Assembly: GCF_001418325.1 (NCBI RefSeq)
Contig: NZ_LIPN01000113.1
Span: 1 to 44,309 of the forward strand
Direction: 5' to 3'
DNA: 44,309 bases
Source: Streptomyces atriruber
GTDB lineage: Bacteria > Actinomycetota > Actinomycetes > Streptomycetales > Streptomycetaceae
Both the position numbers and the translations under genes were made by a program. Below are positions 24,178 through 33,569 of the stretch, one piece after another; within the stretch, counting starts at the first letter, position 1, and each line of letters begins with the position of its first letter. The notes under the pieces were generated by a model. The model saw only the letters and a program-made list of their open reading frames with translations, made no database searches and had not been told where the DNA came from.

Positions 24178-24194
24178 GGGTGCCCGCCGGCCGG

Positions 24195-25682
24195 TCAGGT
24201 GCCGCTGTCGGCGGTCACGGCGAACACATGGGTGCCCCAGGGCCCGAGGGCGACGTACAGACCGGGGTCGTGCAGCTCGTCGCCGGACCGTTCGTGGCGC
24301 GAGCCGTCCAGGAGGTCGGTCAGCCGGGTCGCGCGGCCGCCCAGTTCGGGCCAGGGCAGCCGGATCCTGGCCTGCGCGGGCTGCCCGGACAGGTTCACGG
24401 CCACGGCGAACCGGCCGTGGGCGCCGGTCCAGCACCAGGCGAGCACGGAGCGGTGGCTCGGGTTGTCGGGCCAGCCCTCGCTGTCGAGCAGCCGCCAACT
24501 GCCGCCGCGCATCCCGCTCTTGTGGACGGCGGCGAGCAGCCGCTCGTGGAAGGCGCGCAGCGCGGCGTCGGGCTCCTCGTCGGGGCGGCGGTCCAGGAAG
24601 ACGGGCAGCTGGGTGCGGCGCCCGGTGAACTGGCCCTCGTGCCACAGCGTCGCGCCGGGCAGCGTCGCGATGGCGACGGCCGCCGCGCGCTCCTTGTCCG
24701 CGAGCAGCGTGTGCGCGGCCCGCGGCTCGTCGTGGTTCTCCAGGAACCGTACGAGGCGGCGCTGGTAGTCCACGGGTGCCCGCAGGTGCTGCCGGACGGA
24801 CTCCGCGTCCTCGTGCACGATGCGGTCGTAGAGCCGCTTGTCGTAGCAGAAGTCGAACCCCTGCTGCTGCAGCGCCCATTCGAGGTCCCAGTACGCCTCG
24901 GCGAAGAAGAGCATCGTCGGGTGGTGGCGCCGGACCTCGGCGAGCACGGTGGGCCAGAACTCCTGCTGGGGCGGCGGCCCGGCGTACTGCCCCCAGGTGC
25001 GGGCGAAGACGTCGTTCATGAGCAGCATCGCCATGTCGCAGCGCACGCCGTCGCAGACACCGCCGATGTCGGTGAGGACCTGTGCGGTGGCGGCGCGCAG
25101 CGCGGGCGCGAAGGCGTCGAGCTGGACGACGTCCGGCCACGGCGGGAAGAACGGGTCCCGGCCGCGCGCGTACACCTCGGACCCGGTGCCGAGGAACGCG
25201 GCGGGGTCGCGCCGCAGGTCCTCCTCGGTGCCCCGTACGAAGTACTCGGGGTGCTCCGCCACCCAGGGGCTGTCGGGGGCGACGTGGTTCGGCACGTAGT
25301 CGAGCAGCAGCCCGACGCCGCGGCGGTCGAGCTCGGTGCGCGCCACCGCGATCCCCTCGGCGCCGCCGAGCGCCGCGTCGGCCTCGTAGCGGCGGATGCA
25401 GTAGGGCGAGCCCGCGATCTCGTCGTCGGCGATGTCCGGCACCGCCCGGGTGAAGGCGTCCCGCAGCGACGCGTCGCGCAGGGCGATGGAGCGGCCCTGC
25501 GGACTCCGCTCCCAGACCCCCATCAGCCAGACGGCGTCGACGCCGTGCGGGGTGAGCCGGTCCCAGGCGTCCTTGGGCACGTCGGCGAGGCCGGTGCGCG
25601 AGCCGGTGCGCCGCTGGATCTCGCGCAGCCACACGCGGGTGTTCACTTCGTGCACGACGGGTTGTGCGGGCAGCCCGGTCAT
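24195..25682 (-). CDS. GH13 alpha-amylase family protein
   Basis: The 495-aa protein has a TIM-barrel glycoside hydrolase family 13 domain with the four conserved regions: I DYVPNH (128-133), II GVRCDMA with nucleophile Asp216, III FFAEAYWD with acid Glu262, and IV ENHDEPRA with Asp318. The catalytic triad is complete. A C-terminal beta domain (about 405-495) ends DPGLYVALGPWGTHVF. There is no signal peptide, so it acts in the cytosol on an alpha-glucan, maltooligosaccharide or trehalose-type substrate. Its start overlaps the GH63-type gene stop (ATGA). Confidence 0.88.
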   Translation of the reverse strand: MTGLPAQPVVHEVNTRVWLREIQRRTGSRTGLADVPKDAWDRLTPHGVDAVWLMGVWERSPQGRSIALRDASLRDAFTRAVPDIADDEIAGSPYCIRRYEADAALGGAEGIAVARTELDRRGVGLLLDYVPNHVAPDSPWVAEHPEYFVRGTEEDLRRDPAAFLGTGSEVYARGRDPFFPPWPDVVQLDAFAPALRAATAQVLTDIGGVCDGVRCDMAMLLMNDVFARTWGQYAGPPPQQEFWPTVLAEVRRHHPTMLFFAEAYWDLEWALQQQGFDFCYDKRLYDRIVHEDAESVRQHLRAPVDYQRRLVRFLENHDEPRAAHTLLADKERAAAVAIATLPGATLWHEGQFTGRRTQLPVFLDRRPDEEPDAALRAFHERLLAAVHKSGMRGGSWRLLDSEGWPDNPSHRSVLAWCWTGAHGRFAVAVNLSGQPAQARIRLPWPELGGRATRLTDLLDGSRHERSGDELHDPGLYVALGPWGTHVFAVTADSGT

Positions 25683-28393
25683 GAGGTCTCCTCCCCGGGG
25701 TCGGCCAGGAAGTCCCGGGGCGCAAGACTCCCGAAGATCATCATCAGCGGGGCCACGAGGCCGGTCCAGCCGGTCTGGTGGGCGGCGCCGATCCCGGCGC
25801 CGTTGTCCCCGTGGAAGTACTCGTGGAACGAGATCAGGTCGCGCCAGTGCGGGTCGCTCTGGAACTTCTCCTGGCCGCCGTAGACGGGCCTGCGCCCGTC
25901 GGGGCCGCGCAGGAACGTCGAGCCGAGCCTGCGGGAGATCTCCTCGGACACTTCGTAGAGGGTCATCCGCACGCCGGAGCCGGAGGGGCACTCCACGGTG
26001 AGGTCCTCGCCGTAGAAGCCGTACAGGTTGAGCAGGGCCCGTATGACGAGGGCGTTCACCGGGAACCACACGGGCCCGCGCCAGTTGGAGTTGCCGCCGA
26101 ACATCCCGGAGTCCGACTCGGCCGGCACGTAACCGACCTGGTGCTGCTCGCCGTTGACCCAGAAGGTGTACGGGTGCTCGGCGTGGTGGCGGGAGAGCGC
26201 GCGGATGCCGTACGGGCCGAGGAACTCGTCCTCGGACAGCAGGCGTTCGAGCACCCTGAGGAGCTTCTTCTCGTCCATCACCGACAGCAGCCGCGGACCG
26301 CCCGTCGAGCCTGCCGCGGCGGCGGCGAGCGGCGCGGAGAGCGAGGGGTGGCGGGTCGCGAAGCGGTGCAGCCGTTCGCGCAGTCCGGGCACCTTCGCCA
26401 GCTGGGAGGGCCGGAAGACGGTCGACGCGCACAGCGGCAGCAGCCCGACCATCGAGCGCACCTTGAGCCGGACCGCCTGGCCGTCCGGCAGCCGCAGCAC
26501 GTCGTAGTAGAAGCCGTCCTCCTCGTCCCACATGCCGTCGTCGAGGTCGCCGACGCGGTCCATGGCCGCGGAGATCCACAGAAAGTGCTCGACGAACTTG
26601 AGCACCAGGTCCTCGTAGACGGGGTTGTGCTCGACGAGCTCCAGGGCGATCTGCAGCATGGCCTGGCAGTACAGGGCCATCCAGGCGGTCCCGTCGGCCT
26701 GTTCGAGCTGGCCGCCGGTCGGCAGGGGCGCGCTGCGGTCGAAGACGCCGATGTTGTCGAGGCCGAGGAAGCCGCCCTGGAAGACGTTGCGCTCGGTGGG
26801 GTCCTTGCGGTTGACCCACCAGGTGAAGTTCGTCAGGAGCTTCTGGAAGGTGCGCTCCAGGAACGCACGGTCGCCGTGACCTGTGGCGTTCTCCTCCATC
26901 GTGTAGACGAAGTACGCGGCCCAGGCGTGCACCGGCGGATTGACGTCGCTGAAGTTCCATTCGTACGCGGGCAGCTGCCCGTTGGGGTGCAGATAGGCGT
27001 CCCGGGTGAGCAGCTCCAGCTGCTCCTTGGCGAACCGGACGTCCACCATCGACAGGGCGACGGCGTGGAAGGCCAGGTCCCAGGCGGCGAACCAGGGGTA
27101 CTCCCACTTGTCGGGCATGGAGATGATGTCGTCGCTGACCATGTGGAACCACTCGCGGTTGCGGGTGCCGCCCCGCGGCAGGCTCCACGGGGCCAGGCCG
27201 TGCTCGGCCAGCCAGGTCTCCAGGTCGAAGTAGTAGTACTGCTTGCTCCACAGCATCCCGGCGAACGCCTGCCGCATCACGCGCCGTTCGTCGTCGCTCG
27301 CGCGCTCCGGCGCCAGGGCGTCGTAGAAGGCGTCGGCCTCGGCGATCCGGGTGTCGAAGACGGAGTCGAAGTCGCGGGTGAGCGAGAGCTGCGCGCCGGT
27401 GGGGGCGAGCCGCATCCGCAGGGTCGTCGAGCCGCCCGGAGGCAGGGTGAGGGTCCAGTGGGCGGCCGCCTTGGTGCCCTCCTGCGCCGGGTTGACGGCT
27501 TCGGTCTCCCCGTTCACGACATGGCGGCCGATGCCGTCCTTCACGTACGGCGACGCGTTGGGCGAGCCGAAGAGCCGCTCGCTGTTGGTCTCGTTCTCCG
27601 TGAAGAGGAGCGGCACCGCCTCGCCGAAACGCAGGTCGTAGCTGCCGAGTTCGTGGTGCGCGGCGGTGAGGGCCACCGTGCCGCGGGGGCTGCCGCCGAC
27701 GCCGATCCGGGGCTTGTCGGTGCCCCCGGCGAGCTCGGCTCCCCCGGCGCCTTCGGACCACGACCAGGTGTTGCGGAACCACAGGGTCGGCAGCACGTGC
27801 ACGGTGGCCTCGTCGGGTCCGCGGTTGTCGACGGTGACGCGGACGAGGACGTCGTCGTGCGCGGCCTTGGCGTATTCGACGCTCACGTCGAAGTAGCGGT
27901 CGTCGTCGAACAGCCCGGTGTCCAGGAGTTCGTACTCGAAGTCGCCGCGCCCGCGCTGCCGGTTGGTGGCCACGAGGTCGTTGTAGGGGTACTCGGCCTG
28001 TGGGTACTTGTACAGGTAGCGCATGTAGGAGTGGCTCGGGGTGCTGTCGAGGTAGAAGTAGTACTCCTTGACGTCCTCGCCGTGGTTGCCCTCGCCGTTG
28101 GTGAGGCCGAAGGCGCGCTCCTTGAGGATGGGGTCGCGGCCGTTCCACAGCGCGAGGGCGAAGCAGAGCCGCTGCTTCTCGTCGCAGATGCCGCCGAGGC
28201 CGTCCTCGCCCCAGCGGTAGGCCCGGGACCGTGCGTGGTCGTGCGGGAAGTACGACCACGCGTCGCCGTTGTCGCTGTAGTCCTCGCGGACCGTGCCCCA
28301 CTGGCGCTCGCTCAGGTAGGGGCCCCAGAGCCGCCACCGGCCTTCCTCATCGCCCTGCGGGCCGATCTGCCCGGCGCTCTTGCGTGTGCTCAT
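25679..28393 (-). CDS. GH63-type (MGH1-like) glucosidase
   Basis: The 904-aa enzyme has an N-terminal beta-sandwich (about 20-260) and a C-terminal alpha/alpha barrel. It carries EYPWFAAWDLAFHA with the expected acid Asp, and FHEYFHGDNGAGIG followed by HQTGWTGLVAPL with the expected base Glu near the C-terminus: the bacterial GH63/MGH1 pattern. Such enzymes remove glucose from alpha-linked oligosaccharides. It has no signal peptide. Its start overlaps the upstream membrane-protein gene (ATGA) and its stop overlaps GH13, so membrane protein, GH63 and GH13 are made in series. A copy of the island operator is 67 bases upstream. Confidence 0.85.
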   Translation of the reverse strand: MSTRKSAGQIGPQGDEEGRWRLWGPYLSERQWGTVREDYSDNGDAWSYFPHDHARSRAYRWGEDGLGGICDEKQRLCFALALWNGRDPILKERAFGLTNGEGNHGEDVKEYYFYLDSTPSHSYMRYLYKYPQAEYPYNDLVATNRQRGRGDFEYELLDTGLFDDDRYFDVSVEYAKAAHDDVLVRVTVDNRGPDEATVHVLPTLWFRNTWSWSEGAGGAELAGGTDKPRIGVGGSPRGTVALTAAHHELGSYDLRFGEAVPLLFTENETNSERLFGSPNASPYVKDGIGRHVVNGETEAVNPAQEGTKAAAHWTLTLPPGGSTTLRMRLAPTGAQLSLTRDFDSVFDTRIAEADAFYDALAPERASDDERRVMRQAFAGMLWSKQYYYFDLETWLAEHGLAPWSLPRGGTRNREWFHMVSDDIISMPDKWEYPWFAAWDLAFHAVALSMVDVRFAKEQLELLTRDAYLHPNGQLPAYEWNFSDVNPPVHAWAAYFVYTMEENATGHGDRAFLERTFQKLLTNFTWWVNRKDPTERNVFQGGFLGLDNIGVFDRSAPLPTGGQLEQADGTAWMALYCQAMLQIALELVEHNPVYEDLVLKFVEHFLWISAAMDRVGDLDDGMWDEEDGFYYDVLRLPDGQAVRLKVRSMVGLLPLCASTVFRPSQLAKVPGLRERLHRFATRHPSLSAPLAAAAAGSTGGPRLLSVMDEKKLLRVLERLLSEDEFLGPYGIRALSRHHAEHPYTFWVNGEQHQVGYVPAESDSGMFGGNSNWRGPVWFPVNALVIRALLNLYGFYGEDLTVECPSGSGVRMTLYEVSEEISRRLGSTFLRGPDGRRPVYGGQEKFQSDPHWRDLISFHEYFHGDNGAGIGAAHQTGWTGLVAPLMMIFGSLAPRDFLADPGEETS

Positions 28394-29874
28394 GGGTTCC
28401 CTCCCTGCGGCGGGGTGACCTGGGCAGCGTCAGTCTCCGTGGCGGGCTCCGGCCCGGCCTCACCTGCGGTGGGTGAGGCGTCCTGGTGGGTTTCGGACCC
28501 GTCCGGTCCGGCCCCGCCACGGGCGAGGAGCGTGACCCCCGCCTCGTACGCGAGCAGCAGCAGGGCCACCACGAGCAGCGCCGTCCACGAGGCGAGGAGC
28601 AGCGCGACGAGGGCCGCCACGACGAGCCCGCCGACCCGCAGCACGTCGGCGTGCCCGCGGATCCACTGCCGGGTCCGCGCACCCGCGCCGCGGTGCGCGG
28701 CCCGCGCGACGAGCCCGCCGAAGGCCCGGCCGCCCCGGGCGACGGTGCGGCGCAGCCACACGGGCAGCCGTCCCGGCCCGACGAGATAGGCGATCAGCGC
28801 GATGGCGACACCGATCCACAGCAGCTGGGTGCCGCGCTCGCGCAGCTGCTCGAACACGGTCCACAGCACGTCGCGCACCCCCTCCCGGTAGGCGCCGGGC
28901 TGCACCTGGTTCAGGAGCTGGTCCCGCACCGCCCGCAACACGCTGGTCAGCACGGTGACCGCCGCCACCAGCCAGAGACCGAACTGGAGCACGGTGCGCC
29001 GGCGGTTCGGGGAGACCCACAGGGCGAGGGCGAGCAGGACGGGTACGGCGATGACCAGCCCCCACACCGCCCGCTTGAACAGCAGCACGGCATCCTGCAC
29101 CTGGCCCAGCTCGTGGCGGTCGTAGAGCCGCACCTGGCCGAAGTCCTCCGGCAGCGTCACGCCCAGCGCCTTCTCGATCCGGTCGTGCAGCCCGGGCGGT
29201 ATCTCGCCGGAGGTGATGCGCGGCAGGTCGAGCTCCTTGCCGAACAGCGTGGGAAGCCGGTCCTCCAGGGTGTTGAGGACGTTGTTGACCATGGGGAGCA
29301 GATTGAGCGTGACCGTGTCGCCCTCGGCCCGCACGTTCTTGTTGCGGTCCTCCAGGATGGCGACGATCCGCTCGTGGGCGGAGCGGTTGGTGGCGCTCCA
29401 CAGGTTCTGGAACTCGTCGGTGGCGAGCAGTTTCGAGATCGAGGTGCGCACGTAGTCGTGCACGGCCCCGGTCACCGGCGCGGCGAGGAACGAGGCCCGG
29501 TCGGGCAGGGACTCCGACAGCCGCTGCTCCACGTCGAGCCGGTCGAAGATCTGCTCCGTGAGATAGGCGGACACGGCCTTGTTGACCGCCGGGTGGCTCG
29601 GCAGGTCCTCCACCGTGTCGACCCACCGCCCGGTGCTGAGCGTCGTGCGCGAGGCCCACACGCCGATGACCGAGGTCACCGTGAGGACGGCCGCCAGCGC
29701 GATCAGTACGGCGGCCGTCACGCGCCGGACGACCAGGAGCCGGGCCTTCTTGCTCCGTCGGGCCCCGGCGCGGGCCCGTAGGTCCGCGACCTCCGCGCGC
29801 AGCCGCTCCAGTTCCTCCCCGGCGCCGGGCGCGGTGGTGGTCGTGCGGTCGTCCGCAGCTTCTTCGTGGGCCAT
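28390..29874 (-). CDS. Integral membrane protein with N-terminal coiled coil
   Basis: The 494-aa protein has a short coiled coil (EELERLRAEVADLRARAG, about 20-38), one membrane helix (51-74), a large extracytoplasmic domain (75-265, with TGRWVDTVEDLPSHPAVNKA) and about four to five further helices (268-440), then a Glu/Thr/Pro-rich tail. The layout is found in many Streptomyces membrane proteins of unknown function. It heads the glycosidase operon. An operator copy lies 50 bases upstream, shared with the divergent DUF6325-type gene, and another lies inside its own 3' end for the GH63 gene. Confidence 0.75.
   Translation of the reverse strand: MAHEEAADDRTTTTAPGAGEELERLRAEVADLRARAGARRSKKARLLVVRRVTAAVLIALAAVLTVTSVIGVWASRTTLSTGRWVDTVEDLPSHPAVNKAVSAYLTEQIFDRLDVEQRLSESLPDRASFLAAPVTGAVHDYVRTSISKLLATDEFQNLWSATNRSAHERIVAILEDRNKNVRAEGDTVTLNLLPMVNNVLNTLEDRLPTLFGKELDLPRITSGEIPPGLHDRIEKALGVTLPEDFGQVRLYDRHELGQVQDAVLLFKRAVWGLVIAVPVLLALALWVSPNRRRTVLQFGLWLVAAVTVLTSVLRAVRDQLLNQVQPGAYREGVRDVLWTVFEQLRERGTQLLWIGVAIALIAYLVGPGRLPVWLRRTVARGGRAFGGLVARAAHRGAGARTRQWIRGHADVLRVGGLVVAALVALLLASWTALLVVALLLLAYEAGVTLLARGGAGPDGSETHQDASPTAGEAGPEPATETDAAQVTPPQGGNP
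28460..28476 (-). promoter_or_regulatory. 17-bp island operator inside a coding tail
   Basis: Toward the GH63 gene it reads TCACCC-ACCGC-AGGTGA, 67 bases before its start and within the last codons of the membrane-protein gene. It suggests an internal promoter for the glycosidases and transporter. Confidence 0.7.
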
Positions 29875-29923
29875 GGCGTCGCACCTCCGGCGCCCACTGT
29901 CGGGCAGGGGCGTGGCGCGACCT

Positions 29924-29940
29924 TCACCTCTGGTGGGTGA
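29924..29940. promoter_or_regulatory. 17-bp island operator shared by divergent genes
   Basis: TCACCT-CTGGT-GGGTGA on the plus strand, 66 bases before the DUF6325-type start and 50 bases before the membrane-protein start on the other strand. A single site could serve both. Confidence 0.8.
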
Positions 29941-30005
29941 CGTGGGGCGGGGCCGGGCGCGGCCTGATGAGAGCGAACCGTCGATTTTCGAGGAAGGGAG
30001 TCTCG

Positions 30006-30605
30006 ATGGGCACCATCGGGCCCATACAACTGCTGACGGTCGCGTTCGGCCCCTCCGCCAAGTTCGAGGGCCGGGTCATCGAAGAGTTGATCATCCTGGA
30101 GTCGAACGGGCAGATCCGCGTGCTCGACATGCTCTTCGTGCAGAAGGAGATCGACGGACGGCTGATCGCCCTCGACTACCAGGCCGAGGACATGGGCGAC
30201 ACCGTCGCCGCGCTGCTCGGCATCTCCCGCGACAGCATGCGGGGGGCGGAAGAGCTCTATCCGTCCGTGTCCGAAGGCAACGCCTTCGGTCTCACACGCG
30301 CCGAGATCAGGGAGACGGCCCAGGAACTGGAGCCGGGCACCGCCGCGGCGTTCATCCTCTTCGAGCACGTGTGGGCGAAGTACCTCAGGGCCGCCATCCG
30401 CAATGCCGGTGGCGTCCCCGTGGCCGAGGGGTTCCTCACCGAGGAGGCGCTCCTGCCCATCGCGGCGGAGCTCGTCGCCGCGGCGGACCAGCGGGGCGAC
30501 CCCGTCTCCTCCCGGGACCGCACGGCGCACGCACCGGAGACGACCGCGAAAGAACCGGAGAACAAACCGGAGAACAAGAACAAGACCAGGATCAGGAGGA
30601 AATGA
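30006..30605 (+). CDS. DUF6325-type protein
   Basis: The 199-aa protein (MGTIGPIQLLTVAFGPSAKF at the start; residues 20-70 have EELIILESNGQIRVLDMLFV) matches what I recall as DUF6325, an uncharacterised actinobacterial family often next to DUF1269 proteins. It has weakly hydrophobic strands but no clear transmembrane helix. The last 35 residues are Lys/Glu/Asn-rich. ATG 30006 follows GAAGGGAG. Its stop overlaps the DUF1269 start by one base, so the pair is co-translated. Function unknown. Confidence 0.65.
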   Translation: MGTIGPIQLLTVAFGPSAKFEGRVIEELIILESNGQIRVLDMLFVQKEIDGRLIALDYQAEDMGDTVAALLGISRDSMRGAEELYPSVSEGNAFGLTRAEIRETAQELEPGTAAAFILFEHVWAKYLRAAIRNAGGVPVAEGFLTEEALLPIAAELVAAADQRGDPVSSRDRTAHAPETTAKEPENKPENKNKTRIRRK

Positions 30606-31090
30606 TGGCCGATCTAGTCGTGCTCGGCTTCACGGACAAGGACAAGGCCGAAGCGGTCCTGAGGCTCAGCAAGGAGCTGTCGCGCCAGGAACTGCTCGAC
30701 CTGGAGGACGCCGCACTCGCCTGGCGGACCATGGACGGCAAGGTCCATGTGCGCCAGAGCTACAGCCTCACCGGGGCCGGAGCGGCGGGCGGCGCCCTGT
30801 GGGGGACGCTGTTCGGCCTGCTCTTCCTGATGCCGGTGTTCGGCGCCGCGGTCGGCGCCGCCACGGGCGCGGTCGCGGGAAAGCTCTCCGACATCGGGGT
30901 CAGCGACGCCTTCATCAAGGAGGTCGCGAACACGCTGGAGCCCGGCAAGGCCGCGGTCTTCGCGCTCGTCCGCCGCTCCACACCGGACCGGGTACGAGAG
31001 GTCCTACGCCCCTTCAACCCCACCGTCCTGCGTACCTCGCTCACCAAGGACCGTGAGGAGGAGCTCATCGAGGCGCTCCAGGCCAAGTGA
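30605..31090 (+). CDS. DUF1269 family protein with glycine-zipper hairpin
   Basis: The 161-aa protein is a DUF1269 member: MADLVVLGFTDKDKAEAVL start, a Gly/Ala-rich hydrophobic hairpin (about 57-100, including AGAAGGALWGTLFGLLFL) and an alpha/beta C-terminal domain resembling the N-terminal one. ATG 30605 is favoured over 30602 because AGGAGG is then at better spacing. DUF1269 proteins are thought to associate with membranes, function unknown. Cotranscribed with DUF6325-type gene. Confidence 0.78.
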   Translation: MADLVVLGFTDKDKAEAVLRLSKELSRQELLDLEDAALAWRTMDGKVHVRQSYSLTGAGAAGGALWGTLFGLLFLMPVFGAAVGAATGAVAGKLSDIGVSDAFIKEVANTLEPGKAAVFALVRRSTPDRVREVLRPFNPTVLRTSLTKDREEELIEALQAK

Positions 31091-31157
31091 GCCCGGTGTC
31101 CGGCGCCGTGCCCGTTCCCCTGCAGGAGAGCGTGCACGCGCCGGACGCACGGAAACT

Positions 31158-31174
31158 TCACCCGGGTGAGATGG
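31158..31174 (+). promoter_or_regulatory. Variant island operator before the LuxR gene
   Basis: TCACCCGGGTGA (31158-31169) is a perfect dyad with no spacer. In the 17-bp register it reads TCACCC-GGGTG-AGATGG, a weaker right arm. It ends 82 bases before the start of the large LuxR regulator, which may thus be autoregulated. Confidence 0.55.
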
Positions 31175-31256
31175 CGCCCCCCGAGGGTGCCGTCCCACCG
31201 GCCGGTCCCAGACTCGTCTTCCCAGCACCACCCGACCCGAGGGGAAGGTGCCGTCG

Positions 31257-33569
31257 ATGGACGAACGCCTGGGGGAACTGCTTGACGAGAGCGTCTTCGC
31301 ACCCGAAGCAACCGTGCCCGAGCCCCGCACGGCCGTGCCCGAGCCCCGCACGGCCGTGCCCGACCTGCCCGGGTGGCTGGTACCCCGCCCCCGGCTCGCC
31401 GAGAGGCTCTCGCGCGGTGTTCTCGGGCCGCTCACCGTTGTCGTGGGGCCGGTGGGTGCGGGAAAGTCCGCACTCGCCACGGAGTGGCTGCACACCGGCC
31501 GCGCACCCGGTCCCGTGGCCTGTGTGCGGTGCGAGGGGCGCGAGGAGCGGCCGGACGTGTTCTGGCCGCGGATCCTCGCCGCGCTGTACGACGCCGGAGT
31601 GGACCTTCCCGAGTTCCACGACGTGCCCGTCAACGAACTGCTCGTCGCACGCCTGTCCGCGCAACTCGCGCTGCGCGGCACACCGGTCGTGCTGGTGCTC
31701 GACGACTTCCAGCCGGAGCCGGGCTCACCGGTGGCCGAGGGCGTCGTCAGCCTGTTGAGACACACCGCGTCCATGCTGCGCGTGGTCGTGCTCTCGCGCC
31801 GGGACCCGCCGCTGCACCTGCACCGCTACCGGCTCTCCCGCGAACTCACCGAACTGCGCACCGCCGACCTGGCGTTCACCGACGCGGAGACCGCGTCGCT
31901 GCTCTCCCAGCACGGCCTGGACGTCGCCCGCCACGTGGTCCGGGCGCTGCGGCGGCGTACCGCGGGCTGGGCGGCGGGCATCCGGCTGGCCGCGATGTCG
32001 ATGCAGGGGCAGCTCCATCCCGACCAGTTCATCGCCCGGTTCGCCGGTGACGACGAGGCGATCGTGACGTATCTGGTGGAGGAGGTGCTCGACGCGCAGT
32101 CCCCGGAGATGCGCCATCTGCTGCTGACGACCAGCGTCCTGGAGCACGTGAACGCGGAGCTGGCCACCGAGGTCGCGGGCGCCGAGGCGGGGCGGTACTT
32201 CGCCACGCTCGTACGCCAGAACTCCTTCCTGCAGCCCCTGGGGCAGGGGTGGTTCCGCTGCCACCGGATGTTCGCCGACGTGCTCCAGCTGAGGCTCCAG
32301 CACGAGCTGCCGGGCAGCGTCGCCGGTGTGCACCGGCGGGCCGCGGCCTGGCTGGCCGAACACGGTTTCCTCGCGGCGGGGGTGGGCCACGCCCTCGCGG
32401 CCGACGACTGGCACTACGCCAGCCGTCTGGTGGTCGAACAGCTAGGGATCGGGCAGCTCCTGGGCCTCACGGCGACGCGGCTGCCGGACATGCTGGGTCC
32501 GTGGGCGCCCGCGGAGGTGCGGACGCAAGACCCCGAGCCGGTGCTCGTCGCCGCGGCCGCGCAGCACGCGGACCCCGACGCGGTCCCGGGGACGCTGGAG
32601 GAGGCGGCCCGGCTCATCGACCGGCTGCCGGACGACGGGTCCGACCGGGTGCTCAGGTGCCGGCTCACCCACGCGGTGATCCGGATGGCGGCGGAGCACT
32701 CCAGGGACCTCGGCGCCGCGCGGGACGCGGCCGCCGAGGCCAGGACCCTGTGCGCACGCCTGCCCGCGCATCCGCTGGCCGAGCGGCCGGAGATCAAGGC
32801 GCTGACGATGTTCGTACTGGGGCGCGCGGAGCTGCGCGCCGGTGACCTGAAGCTGGCCGAGCCCCTGCTCACGAGCGGCCTCAAGGCCGCGGGGGCCACC
32901 GAGAACGGCGCCCTGCGCCGGGGCTGCCTGGTGGAGCTCGCCCTGCTCGAAGCGCTCCGCGGACGCTTCCGGGCGGCCGGTGAGTTCGCCACGCTCGCGA
33001 CCCGGCCGCCCCTGCCCACCTGGACCGCGCGGGACAGCTCCAACGCCACGCTGCTGGTCGTACGGGCGTGGGTCGGCCTCGCGCGCGGCGAACCGACGTT
33101 GGCCCGCAGCGAGTTGGGGCACGTCAGGGCCGCGCTCCACGCGCTGCCCGACCCCTTCACCACCGGGGTCGCGACCCTGGTCGGACGGCTGGCCAACATC
33201 GCCGAACAGGGCCTGCCCGCGGCGCCCGAGACACTCCTCGGCACCGTCGGACCCTGGCTGCCGCCGACGCTGCGGCAGCCCCTGACGAGGGCCTGCGCGG
33301 CCTCGCTCGAAACGCCCTGCGCCAGGGCGCACCACTCCGTCGTGGCCGACGGCGTCGGCACGGCCGACGTACCGGTCGAACGGCTCACCGCCCGCGAGGA
33401 GGACGTACTGGGAAGGCTGTCGCAGATGATGACCACCGAAGAGATCGCGGAGGATCTGTACCTCTCGGTCAACACGGTGAAGACCCATCTGAAGAGCGTC
33501 TACCGCAAGCTCTCCGTGTCCCGCCGCTCGGCCGCGGTCCGGCGCGCGCGAGAACTCCAGCTGCTGTGA
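31257..33569 (+). CDS. Large LuxR-family (MalT/LAL-like) ATP-binding regulator
   Basis: The 770-aa regulator has a P-loop GPVGAGKSAL (64-73), Walker B VVLVLDDFQ (near 145), a helical-repeat middle (about 350-690) and a C-terminal LuxR HTH (LTAREEDVLGRLSQ ... SVNTVKTHLKSVYRKL, about 708-770). It is shorter than most LAL regulators. MalT-type proteins are ATP-dependent activators that sense a ligand through the helical repeats. The N-terminus has two perfect VPEPRTA repeats. ATG 31257 is favoured over GTG 31248 because the GGGGAAGG site lies too close to the latter. A prime candidate for controlling the island. Confidence 0.85.
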   Translation: MDERLGELLDESVFAPEATVPEPRTAVPEPRTAVPDLPGWLVPRPRLAERLSRGVLGPLTVVVGPVGAGKSALATEWLHTGRAPGPVACVRCEGREERPDVFWPRILAALYDAGVDLPEFHDVPVNELLVARLSAQLALRGTPVVLVLDDFQPEPGSPVAEGVVSLLRHTASMLRVVVLSRRDPPLHLHRYRLSRELTELRTADLAFTDAETASLLSQHGLDVARHVVRALRRRTAGWAAGIRLAAMSMQGQLHPDQFIARFAGDDEAIVTYLVEEVLDAQSPEMRHLLLTTSVLEHVNAELATEVAGAEAGRYFATLVRQNSFLQPLGQGWFRCHRMFADVLQLRLQHELPGSVAGVHRRAAAWLAEHGFLAAGVGHALAADDWHYASRLVVEQLGIGQLLGLTATRLPDMLGPWAPAEVRTQDPEPVLVAAAAQHADPDAVPGTLEEAARLIDRLPDDGSDRVLRCRLTHAVIRMAAEHSRDLGAARDAAAEARTLCARLPAHPLAERPEIKALTMFVLGRAELRAGDLKLAEPLLTSGLKAAGATENGALRRGCLVELALLEALRGRFRAAGEFATLATRPPLPTWTARDSSNATLLVVRAWVGLARGEPTLARSELGHVRAALHALPDPFTTGVATLVGRLANIAEQGLPAAPETLLGTVGPWLPPTLRQPLTRACAASLETPCARAHHSVVADGVGTADVPVERLTAREEDVLGRLSQMMTTEEIAEDLYLSVNTVKTHLKSVYRKLSVSRRSAAVRRARELQLL
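31314..31355 (+). repeat. Two perfect 21-bp tandem repeats in the LuxR gene
   Basis: Units 31314-31334 and 31335-31355 are identical and encode VPEPRTA twice, with a partial third unit (VPD). In-frame and located before the ATPase domain. Confidence 0.9.

Noticed and set aside
25778..28789. Plus-strand open frame of about 1,000 codons opposite the GH63-type gene
   Set aside because: Same reason; composition is typical of antisense frames and no domain is present.
29579..31090. One long protein joining the membrane-protein antisense, DUF6325 region and DUF1269
   Set aside because: The frame before 30605 is antisense or out of frame with DUF6325-type coding; DUF1269 homology and the AGGAGG site fix the start near 30605.
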